From: Eretmocerus hayati
Taxonomy: Eukaryota; Arthropoda; Insecta; Hymenoptera; Aphelinidae
NCBI GenBank assembly: GCA_029851415.1
Contig: CM056742.1
Location: 148,061,121-148,125,120, forward strand
Reading direction: 5' to 3'
Length of the DNA: 64,000 nt
Shown: positions 9,749 to 21,479 of the stretch, piece after piece
How the letters are laid out: each line of letters starts with the position of its first letter
Position numbering within the stretch: the first letter of the stretch is position 1
Program-made: the position numbers and the translations under genes
Notes under the pieces: generated by a model
What the model was told of the DNA's origin: nothing
Databases searched by the model: none
What the model saw: only the letters and a program-made list of their open reading frames with translations

Positions 9749-9898
9749 ATGGCGGCGCGAAAAAGAAAGCCCGTTGAAGAAATCAACGATAATAATAATA
9801 GAGAGTGCAGTGCGTGTTTACGTCGAGCCGATAAGGCCCCACCGACGACAATACGACAACGACGACGAGCTTTATTAGCAGCTCGTATTGCCCCATAA
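9749..9898 (+). CDS. Possible upstream small ORF, 49 codons, strong start context
   Basis: ATG at 9749 sits in GATCCCATGG, a good initiation context, and the frame is open for 49 codons to TAA (9896-9898). The peptide starts MAARKRKPVEE and is very basic, with an RQRRRA stretch. It lies in the CpG-dense candidate 5' region. It could be a translated upstream ORF of a kibra leader or simply chance; there is no homology claim. Confidence 0.2.
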   Translation: MAARKRKPVEEINDNNNRECSACLRRADKAPPTTIRQRRRALLAARIAP

Positions 9899-10260
9899 TA
9901 ATCAGCTGTCAAAGTGCATCGTGGTTATATATAGTGCCCCTTGTGCTGGTGATCGTCTGCTCTCGTTGTATTATATACTCTAGGAGTTGGAGAAGCTCGT
10001 CGCAGAGGACGGCCACGGGCAAGCAAGCAGTTTTTTTTTATTTTGGTAAAAATAAGGAGAGCCGCGCCGAGCGCGCGCGCTATCATCACGCTAACGGTGG
10101 AATTCCGCTCAAGCTCGGCAGGAATCTGAAGGCGGGGACTGTGACGTCACTCCGCTCATGATAATGAGGTAGGTTCAATGATGGCGGCGCGGTGGCGGTC
10201 GCGCGCCCGCTCTCCTCTCTTTGCCCTGTCATCTACATAGCTCTTTCGCACATTATTATA

Positions 10261-13029
10261 TATGGGTATTATCGCGATAATTTAAACATTTTGTGTCCAA
10301 AAATTCACAAGTTGAAAATTGACGACCCGCGTTTCTATACCAACTTTATTCATTCCTTATCGTATACTGTATGATAATATGTGATAAAACATGCAGAAAT
10401 TTTTTGGGACGAGTTGAAACGGTATATGTCATTTTCACATGTACAGGCCTGCGTGAGGAAAGTTGGACATCTCGTTGGACATGGACCTGACATTTCCGGT
10501 TTTTGACGTTTTATTGATTAGCGAGAAATCCTGTCGCGATGGGACTGAATGACTTTGAAATTCGTGTTCGGATGGTTGATTTGAGTCGGAAATACATGCT
10601 CTGAAGCAGATGATTTCATTTCCCCGTCCAGATGATGTCATTTCTTGTTCGTGCTATTGAGTATCCCAAGGAACAGCTTTTATTAGAATGCACGGGACTG
10701 ACATGGGGCATGCGGTAGCCGTGCAGCACGTCCGTAAAGTTCCATTCACGACTTATGTGAAATTTTTAATCTTACAAAGTTTGAGATGAGTTGTCTAGTT
10801 ATTGTTATCTTCCGACTTGTACTCGACAACTCAACGTTCAACTCAAATCATTGGATTATTGCAGAAAAGTGGAAACCACTAGACGTCTGGTACATCCTAA
10901 CCTGTAATATACACTTATTTTTGTTCCAATTTATTCTCGAATTCTTTTGCGATTTGAGCTAAACGACGAGTTTTCTCACTTGAATGGCATTACTCGTCGC
11001 TAAGAATGCACAGAGCTGACTTTTCGACCTTTAATCCTTGAAAATAAAAAAGATGAGTGGCTGTAACTTTAGTACCAGGTGTATTTCAATAGATTACGTG
11101 TTGGAAAATTTGAGTGAAGTGATTCGGAGTTTGCTCGTCTGAATGCATGATCATAACACGTTCTGGGTAAGTTATCGCGATAATACCCATATAGATATAG
11201 ATACTGCTCAGCTGCTGCAGCTTTACGATAAAATACTGAATACTACTCCTAAATCTAAAAGGTTTTCAAGATCTCGCACGTGTGTTTAATGTGGGTGTGC
11301 ATAATATAGAAAACTGCCTGCAGAGTGAAGCTTATACATTGCAATCCGCTCATGAGGAGGATGAGGAGAAGGAGAGATTATTTCTAGGTCTACTTTTTTA
11401 CTCGCACCGTGTTGGTGCTCGCGAGCAGTAAACTCCCGGCATGAGAGCAATGTGGCCTGCATGCTGTGGCTGCTGTTGATGCATGCTGCTACCGTGCACC
11501 GACTTACTTAGGTGCTCTCTGTATAGTATGATTCTGGCCCCGCACTAGAATGCAATATGTATATGTATATAAGTTTCAACTGTGATACTATGATGTTGGT
11601 GCAGACTACGATCGTTTCATTTTTTTTATTATTTTATTATAAGTAGATGAGAGATCGGTTGCACGTTGCGCCATCGCTCGCGCTGTCATACTAAAAGAGC
11701 CGCAGCAGCAGACTATATGTACTGTTTGAGATGCTGCGTGGCTTATCAGAGTGCAATGCGAGGTGCAATGCCTCACATGGTGCAGTGATTAGACTCTTTT
11801 TTAATAATTCTGACAATTTTGTTTTCAATTTGGAATTGTCAGAGCTGTATTTGATGACGTATGGATTAAGCGATAACTACTTGCGATGTAGTCAAATTTT
11901 TCTTGAAGATTGTTTGTGGAACTCTTACATTGTTAAATTTTAACAGCCAAGAGATCCAAATTTGTATAGCATACTTTTTGATTCATATGTAATTCATTGC
12001 TCGATGAAGAGGCTTTAGAAGTGGTCAAAAAGTAGTATCCTCTATCACTAGAGAAATTCACTGGTCTGCTCACTTGAATCTATTTTGAGTTGATGTAGTT
12101 TTGGATTGCCGAATAATTGATGGATTGTAGGTGCCATTAAGTACAAAAACGAATACTATTCATCGATCTATTTACTACGATGTTGAATATTCGTTGTATT
12201 ACTCCACTTCTCCAATCGTATGTATCCGACACAATATCCTGCATCTAAGCTTATTAGCAAAAAAATTTCTACTCCCTAAGCGTGACAACCACTACGGGTG
12301 TCCGAATAGTCAAGGAGACACTCCTGATATTGATGTAATACAGGTTATCTAATCGCCTCAAATCCTCTAGATTCTTCACACATGATACTCCTTGGTTGAT
12401 ATGTAATTATATGACTTCTATTTCGATTCACACAACTCTATAACTTGTCAAAATAAGCTGCAAAAAGCCATTTGCGTAATACTTTCTCGTTTCCTGTCGA
12501 TGTTTTAAAAATTGAAAATCATGAAAATCTTCCCATGTTATTCCCGTCCAATCTACAACACTTTTCATTTTCCGTATCAACATTTGTGTCATCAAATTAA
12601 ATTCCTCATCTGAGAAATAAGATTCCTCAATCACAAAATTGAAGGTTTAACATCTATCAAAAATATTCTGCAAATTCACTTGCAAGTCTAAATTCCGTAG
12701 TCGATGTTATAATTCAGTTTCCAAGTTAGTAGTTCTCTGGGGTCATAATGAAACGAGGGAATTCGCTTGAAAATGCGTGGGCCCATTGCAAGAGAGGGTT
12801 GAAAAATGTATCAATTGTTCAAAGAGATTCCCGGAAATTGGCGCAAGTTTTCGAACGGCATAGAAATGGAGATGAAATTTAAATTTCCGCAAAATGTAAA
12901 TGTTGATCGAAAATCTATAAATCAACAAATCTCTTCAGCATGATGAAAAACTACAGAAGGACAATTTTAGCATATATGCTGCAACGCTTGGCTGATAAGT
13001 ACAGCTCTTGGACAAACTTAAGTTTGTCA
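10261..13029. other. Unannotated non-coding region
   Basis: No convincing exon, RNA gene or long repeat was seen. 11340-11560 is somewhat GC-rich, with TGCATGCTG repeats. All ORFs are short and look random. Confidence 0.5.
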
Positions 13030-13419
13030 ATCAATCAGGGTTCGTCGCCGAGACCCTATTCCCCTATTTTACCCTATTTTAACCCTTTTCTGGACTTTCC
13101 CCTTTTCTTCCCCTATAATCGGCCCAAAGACCCTTAAAGTACCCTAAAATGCGGTTTTGACGATTATTTCTTGCCTAAAATTTTACTCGCTCAGTTTTCC
13201 TCGATGAAAGTGAATATACCTCGTTCCAATCATTTCCGCGTCAACTTTTTCTCTGACATTATCGTCCATGTGTAACTTTTCTATGCCCCAAAGTATCGAA
13301 ATAGTTGATCTTCGCACTTCGGGGAGTAATTTTTTGCGAAAATTCACTTTTGCTAGATTCTTTAATCGCAAGGCCCGTGCTTATCTGGAAGTCGGCTTCT
13401 TTCAAAATAACCCAGGAGG

Positions 13420-13732
13420 GTGTTTCAGATCCGGGTCACGGATTTGGCTGAAACTTGAGAAATAGTCTCATTTCAACACCAAAAGATGAAACCCGAAATC
13501 ATAAGACCCTAACGCTCAAGCGTTTCCGAGCTACAGCCAAGGACATTAGCATTGTAGGTATACCTATATGTATGATTTTAAACATAGGCCTGTATGGGCA
13601 ATGCCAATGTCCTTGGGTGTAGCTCGGAAACGCTCGAGCGTTAAGGTCTATAATTCTGGGTATCCTCTTTTGGTGCTGAAAGAAAACTATCTCCAGAGTT
13701 TCAGCCGAATCCGCGATCCGGATCTGAAACAC
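13420..13732. repeat. Foldback repeat, copy B of the AGGCCTA family
   Basis: Outer arms GTGTTTCAGATCCGG and CCGGATCTGAAACAC. Inner arms CGTTTCCGAGCTACAGCC and complement. The centre holds ATTAGCATTG, CATAGGCCTG and GCAATGCCAATG. It is better preserved than copy A and sits within the 13036-14236 element. Confidence 0.8.
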
Positions 13733-13744
13733 TATTCTGGTAAA

Positions 13745-13900
13745 ATCAAATTTAGTGTCAAAATGTCAGGTCCGTGCTTTGCTACCGTGTCATTTGCGGG
13801 AATACATCTTGCATATTAGAATGTTTGGAAGTGGGACTTGCGGTTGGCACATTTTGGATTCCCAAATATCGAAATTTTCGCATATACGACCCTCAACACA
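13745..13900 (+). repeat. Diverged dispersed repeat, copy 2 of the 4530-4750 family
   Basis: Contains GTCAGGTCCGTG, AATACATCTT, TTTGGAAGTGGG, TTGGCACATTTT and CCCAAATATCGAAATTT in the same order as the first copy. Confidence 0.6.
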
Positions 13901-14336
13901 CGATACTTCTGTCGTCGCACAGAAACCAAGGTCTGTGCCCGTTCACAGAGTGCTCAGATTTTAAAATGAAAATGCATGATCCTGCGAATGATTCTGGGGG
14001 TGTTATAATTCGTCCTCTTGGCTTTTTCCTTTCATTTACAAAGTCAATGTGCTCTGGGAACTGAAACGCAGTCGAAATCGAGAATCTATGACAAACGAAC
14101 TCATTGCAAAGTGAATGGATTGAGAACAAAGAAGTGCTGTGTAATTTTTCAAAACTCCCCTATTTAGTACCCTATTTCCTGACATTATTTTCCCCTATTC
14201 CCCTATTTTCGGGTTGCTGAGTGGCGACGAACCCTGATCAATTGATTCAGAAATTTTGATAAATTATTGATTTTTATAGTTTGATGTTCAAGAAAGAAGT
14301 TGCAATAGAAGAGCTAGAATTGACTGACAAGGGAGG

Positions 14337-14618
14337 ACCACAGTGTTTGGGTCGACAATCACCTCCAAGATTTTTCTATAGTTTTTGGTACTGCCCAGAA
14401 TATGAACAATCCAGAGTAACTCCGTCCAATGGGCCTCCTGTGCAGAGATACGGCTACTGAGATTAGCATTGCTCATATAGGCCTAGTGCTAACGTTTTTG
14501 ACCATAGCGCTGAACAGGAGGCCCATTGGGCGGACTTACTCTGAATTCTTTATATTCTAGGTAGTACCAATCTGTAAAAAAGTTTTGGAGGTGTTTGACG
14601 ACCCAAACACTATGGTCT
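14337..14618. repeat. Foldback repeat, copy C of the AGGCCTA family
   Basis: Outer arms ACCACAGTGTTTGGGTCG and CGACCCAAACACTATGGT. Inner CCAATGGGCCTCCTGT and complement. The centre has ACTGAGATTAGCATTG and TATAGGCCTAG. It is the clearest match to copy A through the CCAATGGGCCTC..AGATAC.GCTA..GATTAGCATTG block. Confidence 0.8.
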
Positions 14619-17600
14619 CTTCTTGTGAGTGTATCACTGTATGATTGGGAGCCACCCCTGAAAAATGCATGCAGATCAGTCAAATCTTTCTCAAGATCTG
14701 CGGAAAAAGAATCGCAAATTAGAAATGAGAAGAAATCAAAATTCAAGTCAAAATTCTTTTTAGCGTCATAATAAATCGGTGAATATGGCTCAGAAAGGAC
14801 TGAGCTCATACCCTGAGGTGATTAAACAATGCCTCAAACTTTCGAAGTGATCGATGAAAGTGCATGTAAGTTTTCCAGCGACATAGAAAGGAAAATTTTT
14901 TTTGAGGATAAATGGAAGTCGCAATCGAAATTCCGTATTCACCAATCTCTTCAGAATGATCAAGGAATACTTGACCAACAAAATCGGGAAATTCATAATG
15001 CGAGTCTTGGATGTTATGGCCTGGGAGTCGTGTTGAATTTTAGGTGATCAATTCGACTTAGAAGCGGGGGAGTATTAAGAATCTGGAGCTCTCAATGGAC
15101 TGGGCTCATGACTGTTCAATCTAGCACAAACCCTCAAAATTTCAGGAAGATTATTGGTTGGAGGATACGGGAGATATCGCGGCACAATGGAAAGACAACA
15201 TACATATACACACACATACGGACATACATATGTGCACAAAGTGTGATACATACTGTCAAGCTTACTTCATACATGTGAGGTCATTTTGAGCAAAAAGTCG
15301 AAATAGGGTGTCTTAAATTGGCTGAATAAAATCGAGAATTGAATATTCCACTCAGATTATTGTTCTAATTGGTAGTATTTGTATCAAGAAATATATCCGC
15401 ATCAGTTTGGTGTCGGAGGAAAAAACACGATTTTTTTCAATTGAGCTTGACATTTTAACGGAACTGCTCAAATTGTAACGTCTGTGTACTGTAACTCCTA
15501 TGAAAAATCCAATAATCAACTCCCACTAGTGGTCAAGGTTTTTTTTAAGACCTTCAGGCTACCAGTAAAAGTCGATTATCACATGTCTAAAAGGAGCTCA
15601 GACAACTTTGAAGCAGGGTCAAAAATCGCTATCTGCTCTCAGCAAATAGCTCCCAGAAGTTGCTAGGCTTAATTTTCGGCCTTGGACAATGTTTTTCTTG
15701 AAAGTACTAGTCTCAACAAAGAAAATGCGCCTAAGAACGTCCGAAAAAGTCGAGTTTAGTCGGAGCTATGATTCCCTCAAAATAGGCTGAAAACGGACCT
15801 AAAATGGACTTTTTATAGGCCTTAGGGCCCAGGGGGGCCTTTCAAAAATCAACAAAAAAATGTTCCGTGCTATATTAAGGTAGTACTAAGAGAAAAAAAA
15901 TTTCTGGGATCTTTTCCAGGGCCCCCTGGAGCAGGCATTCTGTGTGAAATGCTCCGATATACAGACCAGGATAAAATGAAATGTGTGCTCGGAACTGAAA
16001 ACGAACGACATGTATCCATATCATATTTCCACTGGATAATTTTATGCTAATGCCCAAGAGAAAAACTTTTAAACAATGGATTAGAGTATCCATATCCCGG
16101 CATATTCGAAATACAAACAATTCTCTCTACCGTCACTTTTGTGGGTCTACAATTTCTCGTCTAACTGGGTGTGCATAATGTATTAAGTCACAAATTTTGA
16201 CCCATAGATTAATGACTGTTTGCGAGATTGTTCGTCTGTCGATGTACAATTATGTATGTAAGTGAAGATGGTGTTGCCTATACTTGAACCAGTATCACGA
16301 TTCAATCAACCCTGGGTGGTTGCATACCATAGTAATAATCATCCACTCGCAATGAATATTTGACATTCAAACAAGCTTTCTTCATTTTCTCTGTCGCAAA
16401 CATTGTACTATAAAAGAAATGAATAATATTTGTGCCCGTCCAAGACGAGTTTAGTATTGGCTCAAAATAGTTAGTTGAAGCCTATTTCAGTTGAAAAGGA
16501 AAATAAGTTTGTCGTCTAATATATTTGCCTCCTACTCATTTTCTTCAACATCTCTGGCATTCCTTACACCTGTCGAATCTCAGATGAATGTGTTGCGTCT
16601 GTGTGCGCTTGATGGTTGAGTCTCTTGAAGTTTGATGAGCTCATTTCATCAAATATTTGCATCTCAAATATCCGTTTATTCGTGATCAGGTATGCTTGTG
16701 AAACAACCTGTTGTATCAGATCGAAATTGAAGGCTTTTATTGACGGTACGCGTCATTTTGGAAGCTCCGTTTAGGTGTCGTGATTTCATACAGTTCATAC
16801 ACACCAAAGGTGAAAAAAGTTGTCAGTTCCTGAGCAGACCTCGCACGGATTGACCCCTGCTGACACATAGATACTAAAAAGATCGAATATGACAGGGACT
16901 TTCCGTCCTGATCCGAGACCAGTCCATGATACGCTTTTGTACATCGCACATCGAATTTACTGGTTTAGACGAGGGTTTAGAACGTCACGATCGAGTGAGG
17001 AATGACAAAAATATCAAAATCAATATTTTGAGAAACTCCTAATTTCAGCTTTTTGCCTTACTTTTGAAATGGAGAATTCGTTTCTAATGCAATATTTTCA
17101 CCTAACGGATAAAGAAAAAATACCGAAAATCAAATTTGTCCACCTGTGTGATGGCTTGGGATCGTACGAAACTCCCTAGTGTTCATTTTCCAAATGCATG
17201 GAATATCGATTTTTTCTTTCGATTTACCGCTATTTTTTCATGTTGCTTGTGGTCAAAAACTCATTAAGCTACCATGCAACTTCCATTTCGGCGTATGCTT
17301 TTCCACGTTATTCATCAGATGGCGATGTGAACGTATTATAGAATCCAAGCATCATTATTCAAGTGGATATATGCTCGGATAAAAATGATTCATTTTGATC
17401 ATCTGGAAATAAGTGCATCATTCTCCTCGTGAATAATCGTCTAATACGTTTATCGGATATCTTGGTAATGAATTCCAATCATCTATGACAGCCTTTTCAA
17501 ACTGTTCATTTTCCATTTTTGAGGTGAATACATCGTGCCAGCTCATTAACCTTTAGATAATGGGAATTCTTCGCGAGAAAACGGCCTTCAATTAGAAAAA

Positions 17601-17909
17601 AAAATCCCCATGTATAGATTATACAATTTTTTGTATCTCCTTCTGCTAGGAATGTTTCAAATTGTTTTATAGACTAACTTTGAACAAGAGATGAAGAAAT
17701 TTTTTTTGTAGGCCGAATTTCACGACAGGTGGTTGGAGTTAAGGTATGTCTCCGGGTTATTTGAAATTAAGAGAATCTTCTGTGGATTTGTATGGTGGTT
17801 CAACTATCCATAACACACCTTCTGCTGAAATTTCAAGGAGCCTGTCCATTTTGTTTTCGAGTATTCGATGTTGGAAGCTCGACCCGATTATAAATAGTTT
17901 CAAGAGACT
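14619..17909. other. Unannotated non-coding region
   Basis: No exon or RNA gene seen. 15185-15240 carries a short CA/TACA-rich tract. The remainder is AT-rich with random short ORFs. Confidence 0.5.
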
Positions 17910-18120
17910 TGATAGTTTGATCTGATCTTGATCAAGATTTTTATCCAATCTTGATCCAGAAAAGTGACGCCTATACTGGATCAAGCTTGAACCTTTTACT
18001 TAATTTTGGCACGTGTCGTAGTCCGCTCGGCTGTCACAGAATACACTTCGTCGTTGATTTTCAAATTGATTTTAATATGCATTCATCATCCCCAAAGCTT
18101 GCGCGTGTCGATGGATATCA

Positions 18121-19453
18121 GCAGGGTTATCCCGACTCGACTATACCATACATACTCCAAGTTTACAAACTAGCAGCCTAGGCGCACGGCCGATACATAT
18201 TATGTCGTCACTGATACACAACCCAATGAAATGATCTGAAATTCTGCACACACATAGTTGAAGAGCATTGTTTCCATGTAGTGAAAGATGTGTGGCTCGA
18301 TCTGTGGTGAAAAACGGTCCCAGAAAAATTAGAAAAATCATAGCATTTTTTAAGATTTTCATAAGCTCCTTCGACGCAAGCATAATTTTCGACATGCGAG
18401 AAAGTTTTTCAGTTTTGAACTACAGCAAAACTCAAAGCGAGAAAGTTGTTCGAAATCGTCTAAATAATGTTAATTCCCAAGATTCAGATCGATTGATGCA
18501 ATAAAAAAAAAGTTTCAGTAGTTTTCGTATTCCGATCTTTAGCGGCTGAAACGAGCTGAAAGGTACAATCTGAGTTCACGGGGCGCCTCGACAACGATCT
18601 CAATCAAAGTCTTAGAACTTTTTTCCTATTGCATCGTTCGATCTGAATCTTGAATATTAATAATTCAATTTAGACCCTTCCAAATAACTTTCTCGCTTTG
18701 AGTTTTGCTATAGTTGAAAACGGAAAAACGTTCTCGCATGTCGAAAATTATGCGTGCTTCGAAGGAGCTTATGAAAATCTAAAAAAAGGCTATGATTTTT
18801 CTAATTTTTAAACGCTTTTATTCTACTTCGCCTTGGCCATAGTTCTGATCATGGTATTTTTTCCCCATTTCTGGAACAAGATTTTGGCTTCCTGTTTCTC
18901 GTTCGCTTAGGGACCCCATGATTGACGACTTCAATCAATTGAGTAGGGAGGGTAGACAATTGAGCGTTAGCGGTCGTACGCGGTGGGGGCGGGGGGGGGG
19001 AGGTTGTCCTTGACTACAGTATCTGCTGCACGTAATGATGAGTGTGTGACATTCTAATACGAGACACCCATAGGGCTTATAGGCTGTCCAGTGTTATACG
19101 CATAGTTTCTTATGTACCGTGCAATTCCTTTCTGCGCGATTCTTTTTTATCGGTTTCTCAAATTCTATCTCTAATACACTACGCCGAGCTCCGACACGCC
19201 GTGTGGATCAGTGAATAAAAGCGTTTTTTTTAAAATTTTTTTTAACCTTTACTTATTCTGGGACCGTTTTTCACCACAGATCTTTCACTACATGGAAGCA
19301 ATGCTCTTCAACTATGTGTGTGCAAAATTTCAGATCATTTCATTGGGTTACGTATCAGTGACGACATAATATGTTATTGGCCGTGCTGCGACTAGGCTGC
19401 TTATATGCATAGTTTGTAAACTTGAGTATGATGTGGAGTCGGGATAACCCTGC
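18121..19453. repeat. Foldback element, right arm split by an insertion
   Basis: GCAGGGTTATCCCGACTC (18121) pairs with its complement ending at 19453. The pairing continues through GTCACTGATAC, GAAATGATCTGAAAT, AACTATGTG and GGACCGTTTTTCACCACAGA. The inner part (CTCAAAGCGAGAAAGTT, ATAAGCTCCTTCG) pairs with 18590-18805. The right arm is broken between about 18808 and 19228 by an insert absent from the left arm. Confidence 0.85.
18810..19224. mobile_element. Insertion within the foldback arm, AAACGCTTTTATTC ends
   Basis: Starts AAACGCTTTTATTC near 18810 and ends GAATAAAAGCGTTT near 19224. It lies exactly where the right arm of the surrounding foldback loses pairing, which dates it as younger than that element. 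It contains a G-run near 18985-18997 and no coding capacity. Confidence 0.65.
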
Positions 19454-20205
19454 AGTACAACTACTCCTCAAACATAGAGGCTTGAAGCCGTAACATGTAC
19501 GGCACATTGAACTATCATCATGGGTAACGAGAGGCATTTCAGAATTTTTTAGGTTAGGTAACTTACTCAAGGGAAAGAATATAGTATCTGATACTGAATG
19601 ATTACATTGATGAGCGTTCATGTGTAGCAGTACAAGCCGGTCCCGAGCAGCTTTCTTATTATATGAATACGCACGGTTTATAGGTTATGTCAAATTTTTA
19701 TAAACAATAAGCTGAATTATAGGAGAGAAGCATCAAATCTCTTCAGAATTAAGATGGAAAGACACTGGACAACTCGTATTCCTACACTTTACAGTTAACA
19801 ATAAATAAACTTGATAAGAATCAAAACTCTATTTGTGTCGATCACATTAAAATCATGAACTTGTTTCAAGTTAGTGTGAATAATTCACACTTCTGACGAA
19901 TTTTCTATACAAGTATCATATAGATCGAGATATCAATTTTATTCTGAGTAATGAAGATCCCGTAATTCCTCGATCTTCAAGATCATAAACGCATATGACC
20001 GAAAACTCCTCACGCACAACATAATTACTGCTGAGCATGATCCAGACCTGGGCTTAGAGCCCCCCCCCCCCCAAAAAAAAATCATAGTGACCCTAGAAAT
20101 ATCAAGAAAATTGTTCAAGCTTAATCAAGTAGTAGTCACATTTCTGGATTCAGCCTTGATCAAAAAGATCAAGTACTTTATCCAATCTTGATCAAGGATT
20201 CAAGT

Positions 20206-20690
20206 TTGTCTCCAATCGGGGAGCTCGTAACACGCGAAGGATAGGAATGGCGCGGCGCATCAGAAGGCAACTTTTTTGGTTTGTTCTCACGAATGCTCTG
20301 ACAATTATTTAGAGAACTTGCTGAAAAATTGATATGTCATTCATTGAAGTGTTGTTTCATCCTTGCCAAAAATAAGGACCCGAGCCCATTTATTTTGTTC
20401 ACACGAGGGCTCGAATGTTTGTGGTTTTTGTCCGCGCGCAATACTAATTTTCTGCCTCGCGGAGAGCGTGTGTATGTGGGCGTGTACGTGCACGAGCTGC
20501 TTTGTTGTGTATATACGCGATTGTACATTAAGAAGACGGCGAGGTTGCGTTGCTACCAAAACAACATGGCTCGCTTAAACTTTTCATCCTGATTGTCCCA
20601 GGAGACATACCTCAGGTAGTTAGACTCAATTTTTGAAATAACATAGTGACCACCAAAAAATTGAAATCCCTAATTTCCTCGTGCAAAATG
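20206..20690 (+). other. CpG-enriched stretch just upstream of kibra exon 1
   Basis: 20215-20570 is richer in CG than its surroundings (CGCGCGC, GGCGTGTACGTGC) and includes CAACATGGC and a donor-like CTCAG|GTAGTT near 20612. It may be part of a proximal promoter or leader for kibra. No distinct gene is visible. Confidence 0.35.
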
Positions 20691-20697
20691 CAGAATC

Positions 20698-20704
20698 TAT
20701 AAAA
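20698..20704 (+). promoter_or_regulatory. Candidate TATA box proximal to kibra start codon
   Basis: CTATAAAACG occurs 111 bases before the kibra ATG, with initiator-like GCAGACTT (about 20738) at a suitable distance of about 33 bases. This would give a leader of about 75 bases without splicing. The distal region at 8460-10260 is the competing promoter candidate. Confidence 0.3.
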
Positions 20705-20814
20705 CGCAGCTGAGCAGTAACGGAGAAAGAGCGGTGCGCAGACTTGCCGTACCCAAAAATTCATTAGCCCTTAATGATCCTAATATTTTTGATGAATTTA
20801 GACTGCAGTAAAAT

Positions 20815-20942
20815 ATGCCAAGGAGACGGAATGGGGAGATACCGCTTCCGGACGGGTGGGACGTTGCGCAGGACTACGATGGAAAAGTCTACTTCATTGA
20901 CCACAACACAAGGAAGACAACTTGGATCGATCCACGTGACAG
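20815..20942 (+). CDS. kibra: kibra coding exon 1 (start codon and WW domain 1)
   Basis: kibra (WWC1 orthologue) is a cytoplasmic/apical-cortex scaffold that acts with Merlin and Expanded upstream of the Hippo and Warts kinases and binds PPxY-containing partners through its WW domains. The exon gives 42 codons plus 2 bases, starting [15 protein letters not shown]. Residues about 9-42 form a complete first WW domain: LPDGW, the VYFIDH strand, TTW and IDP, with both signature Trp residues and the terminal Pro. The start is chosen because an in-frame TAA lies at 20809-20811, just before the ATG, and because the known family begins a few residues before this WW domain. It ends GACAG|GTACGG, a good donor. 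Failure to splice would add about 25 residues and stop at 21018. Confidence 0.95.
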
Positions 20943-21479
20943 GTACGGTATTTATGGTTATTTCATATTTGTGGTCACTTCAAGATATCCATGGAAGAAC
21001 CCTTCCATATCCTGGTAAATTTGATGCCATTATTAATGAAAAGTGCACGGTTTTAGATCCAGGATTTCTCCTGGAGCAGAATTATATTACTTTCGATGAA
21101 TACATAATAAAAGTTGTCGGACAAAACCGATGAAGAAGATATTGGAAAGCACCTAAGTTATTAGATCAGGAAAAAATCCGGACAAAATCAATGGTTGCAA
21201 ACTAAAAAAGTCAAAAGGGGTAAAACAATTAGAGCTCTTCTTCATGAGTTAGGGGTTTCTCCGTTTGCATTTTTTGAAGTACAGTTGTAGAGTTTGCTGA
21301 AAAGTTCTCCGTCTGTTGTCCATAACTGATGTTATAGGTATCAAACAATTTACGCAAAAATGATGTTTGTCTTTGGAAGTCACCGATGTAGTCTTGTAAT
21401 AGAAGAATTCCATTTAATATCAACGACACATGGAAAAATTTGATGCCTCGAATCGGTCCCTCGTGATTTTCATTCAATT

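Larger units (their letters stand above)
8460..10260 (+). promoter_or_regulatory. CpG-dense, GA-rich candidate promoter and 5' untranslated region
   Basis: This stretch is visibly richer in CG dinucleotides and less AT-rich than its flanks. It contains a (GA)n tract (8945-8973), a TA run at 9567-9586, a palindromic CRE-like GTGACGTCAC (10140-10149), AATGATGGCGGCG (Pho/YY1-like, around 10178) and a good donor-like GAG|GTAGGT near 10166. GA tracts bind GAGA-type factors in insects. It lies on the same strand about 10.6 kb upstream of kibra coding exon 1 and is the best candidate in the window for a distal kibra promoter and non-coding first exon. An independent upstream gene is the alternative. 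Confidence 0.4.
13036..14236. mobile_element. Non-autonomous DNA element, 14 bp TIRs and ATCAAT duplication
   Basis: Ends are CAGGGTTCGTCGCC (13036-13049) and its exact complement (14223-14236). Both are bordered by ATCAAT (13030-13035 and 14237-14242), consistent with a target duplication of at least 6 bp. CAGGG termini recall hAT-like elements, which normally make 8 bp duplications, so the class is uncertain. Just inside each end are runs of CCCTATT units on the same strand. A separate foldback (13420-13732) and a dispersed repeat (13745-13900) are nested inside. No transposase is present. Confidence 0.75.
17910..20205. repeat. Composite inverted-repeat element with GATCAAG-rich ends
   Basis: Around 17915-18000 and 20113-20205 lie clusters of CTTGATC / GATCAAG words. 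They align as reverse complements (for example ATCCAGAAA.GTGAC and AGCTTGAAC). Between them sits a second foldback (18121-19453) interrupted by a third element (18810-19224). This looks like serial nesting, although the outer pairing is diverged and its limits are approximate. Confidence 0.55.

Noticed and set aside
20774..21133. A 119-codon ORF overlapping kibra exon 1 in another frame
   Set aside because: The kibra frame encodes a textbook WW domain; this frame has no recognisable content and runs through the donor site into the intron.
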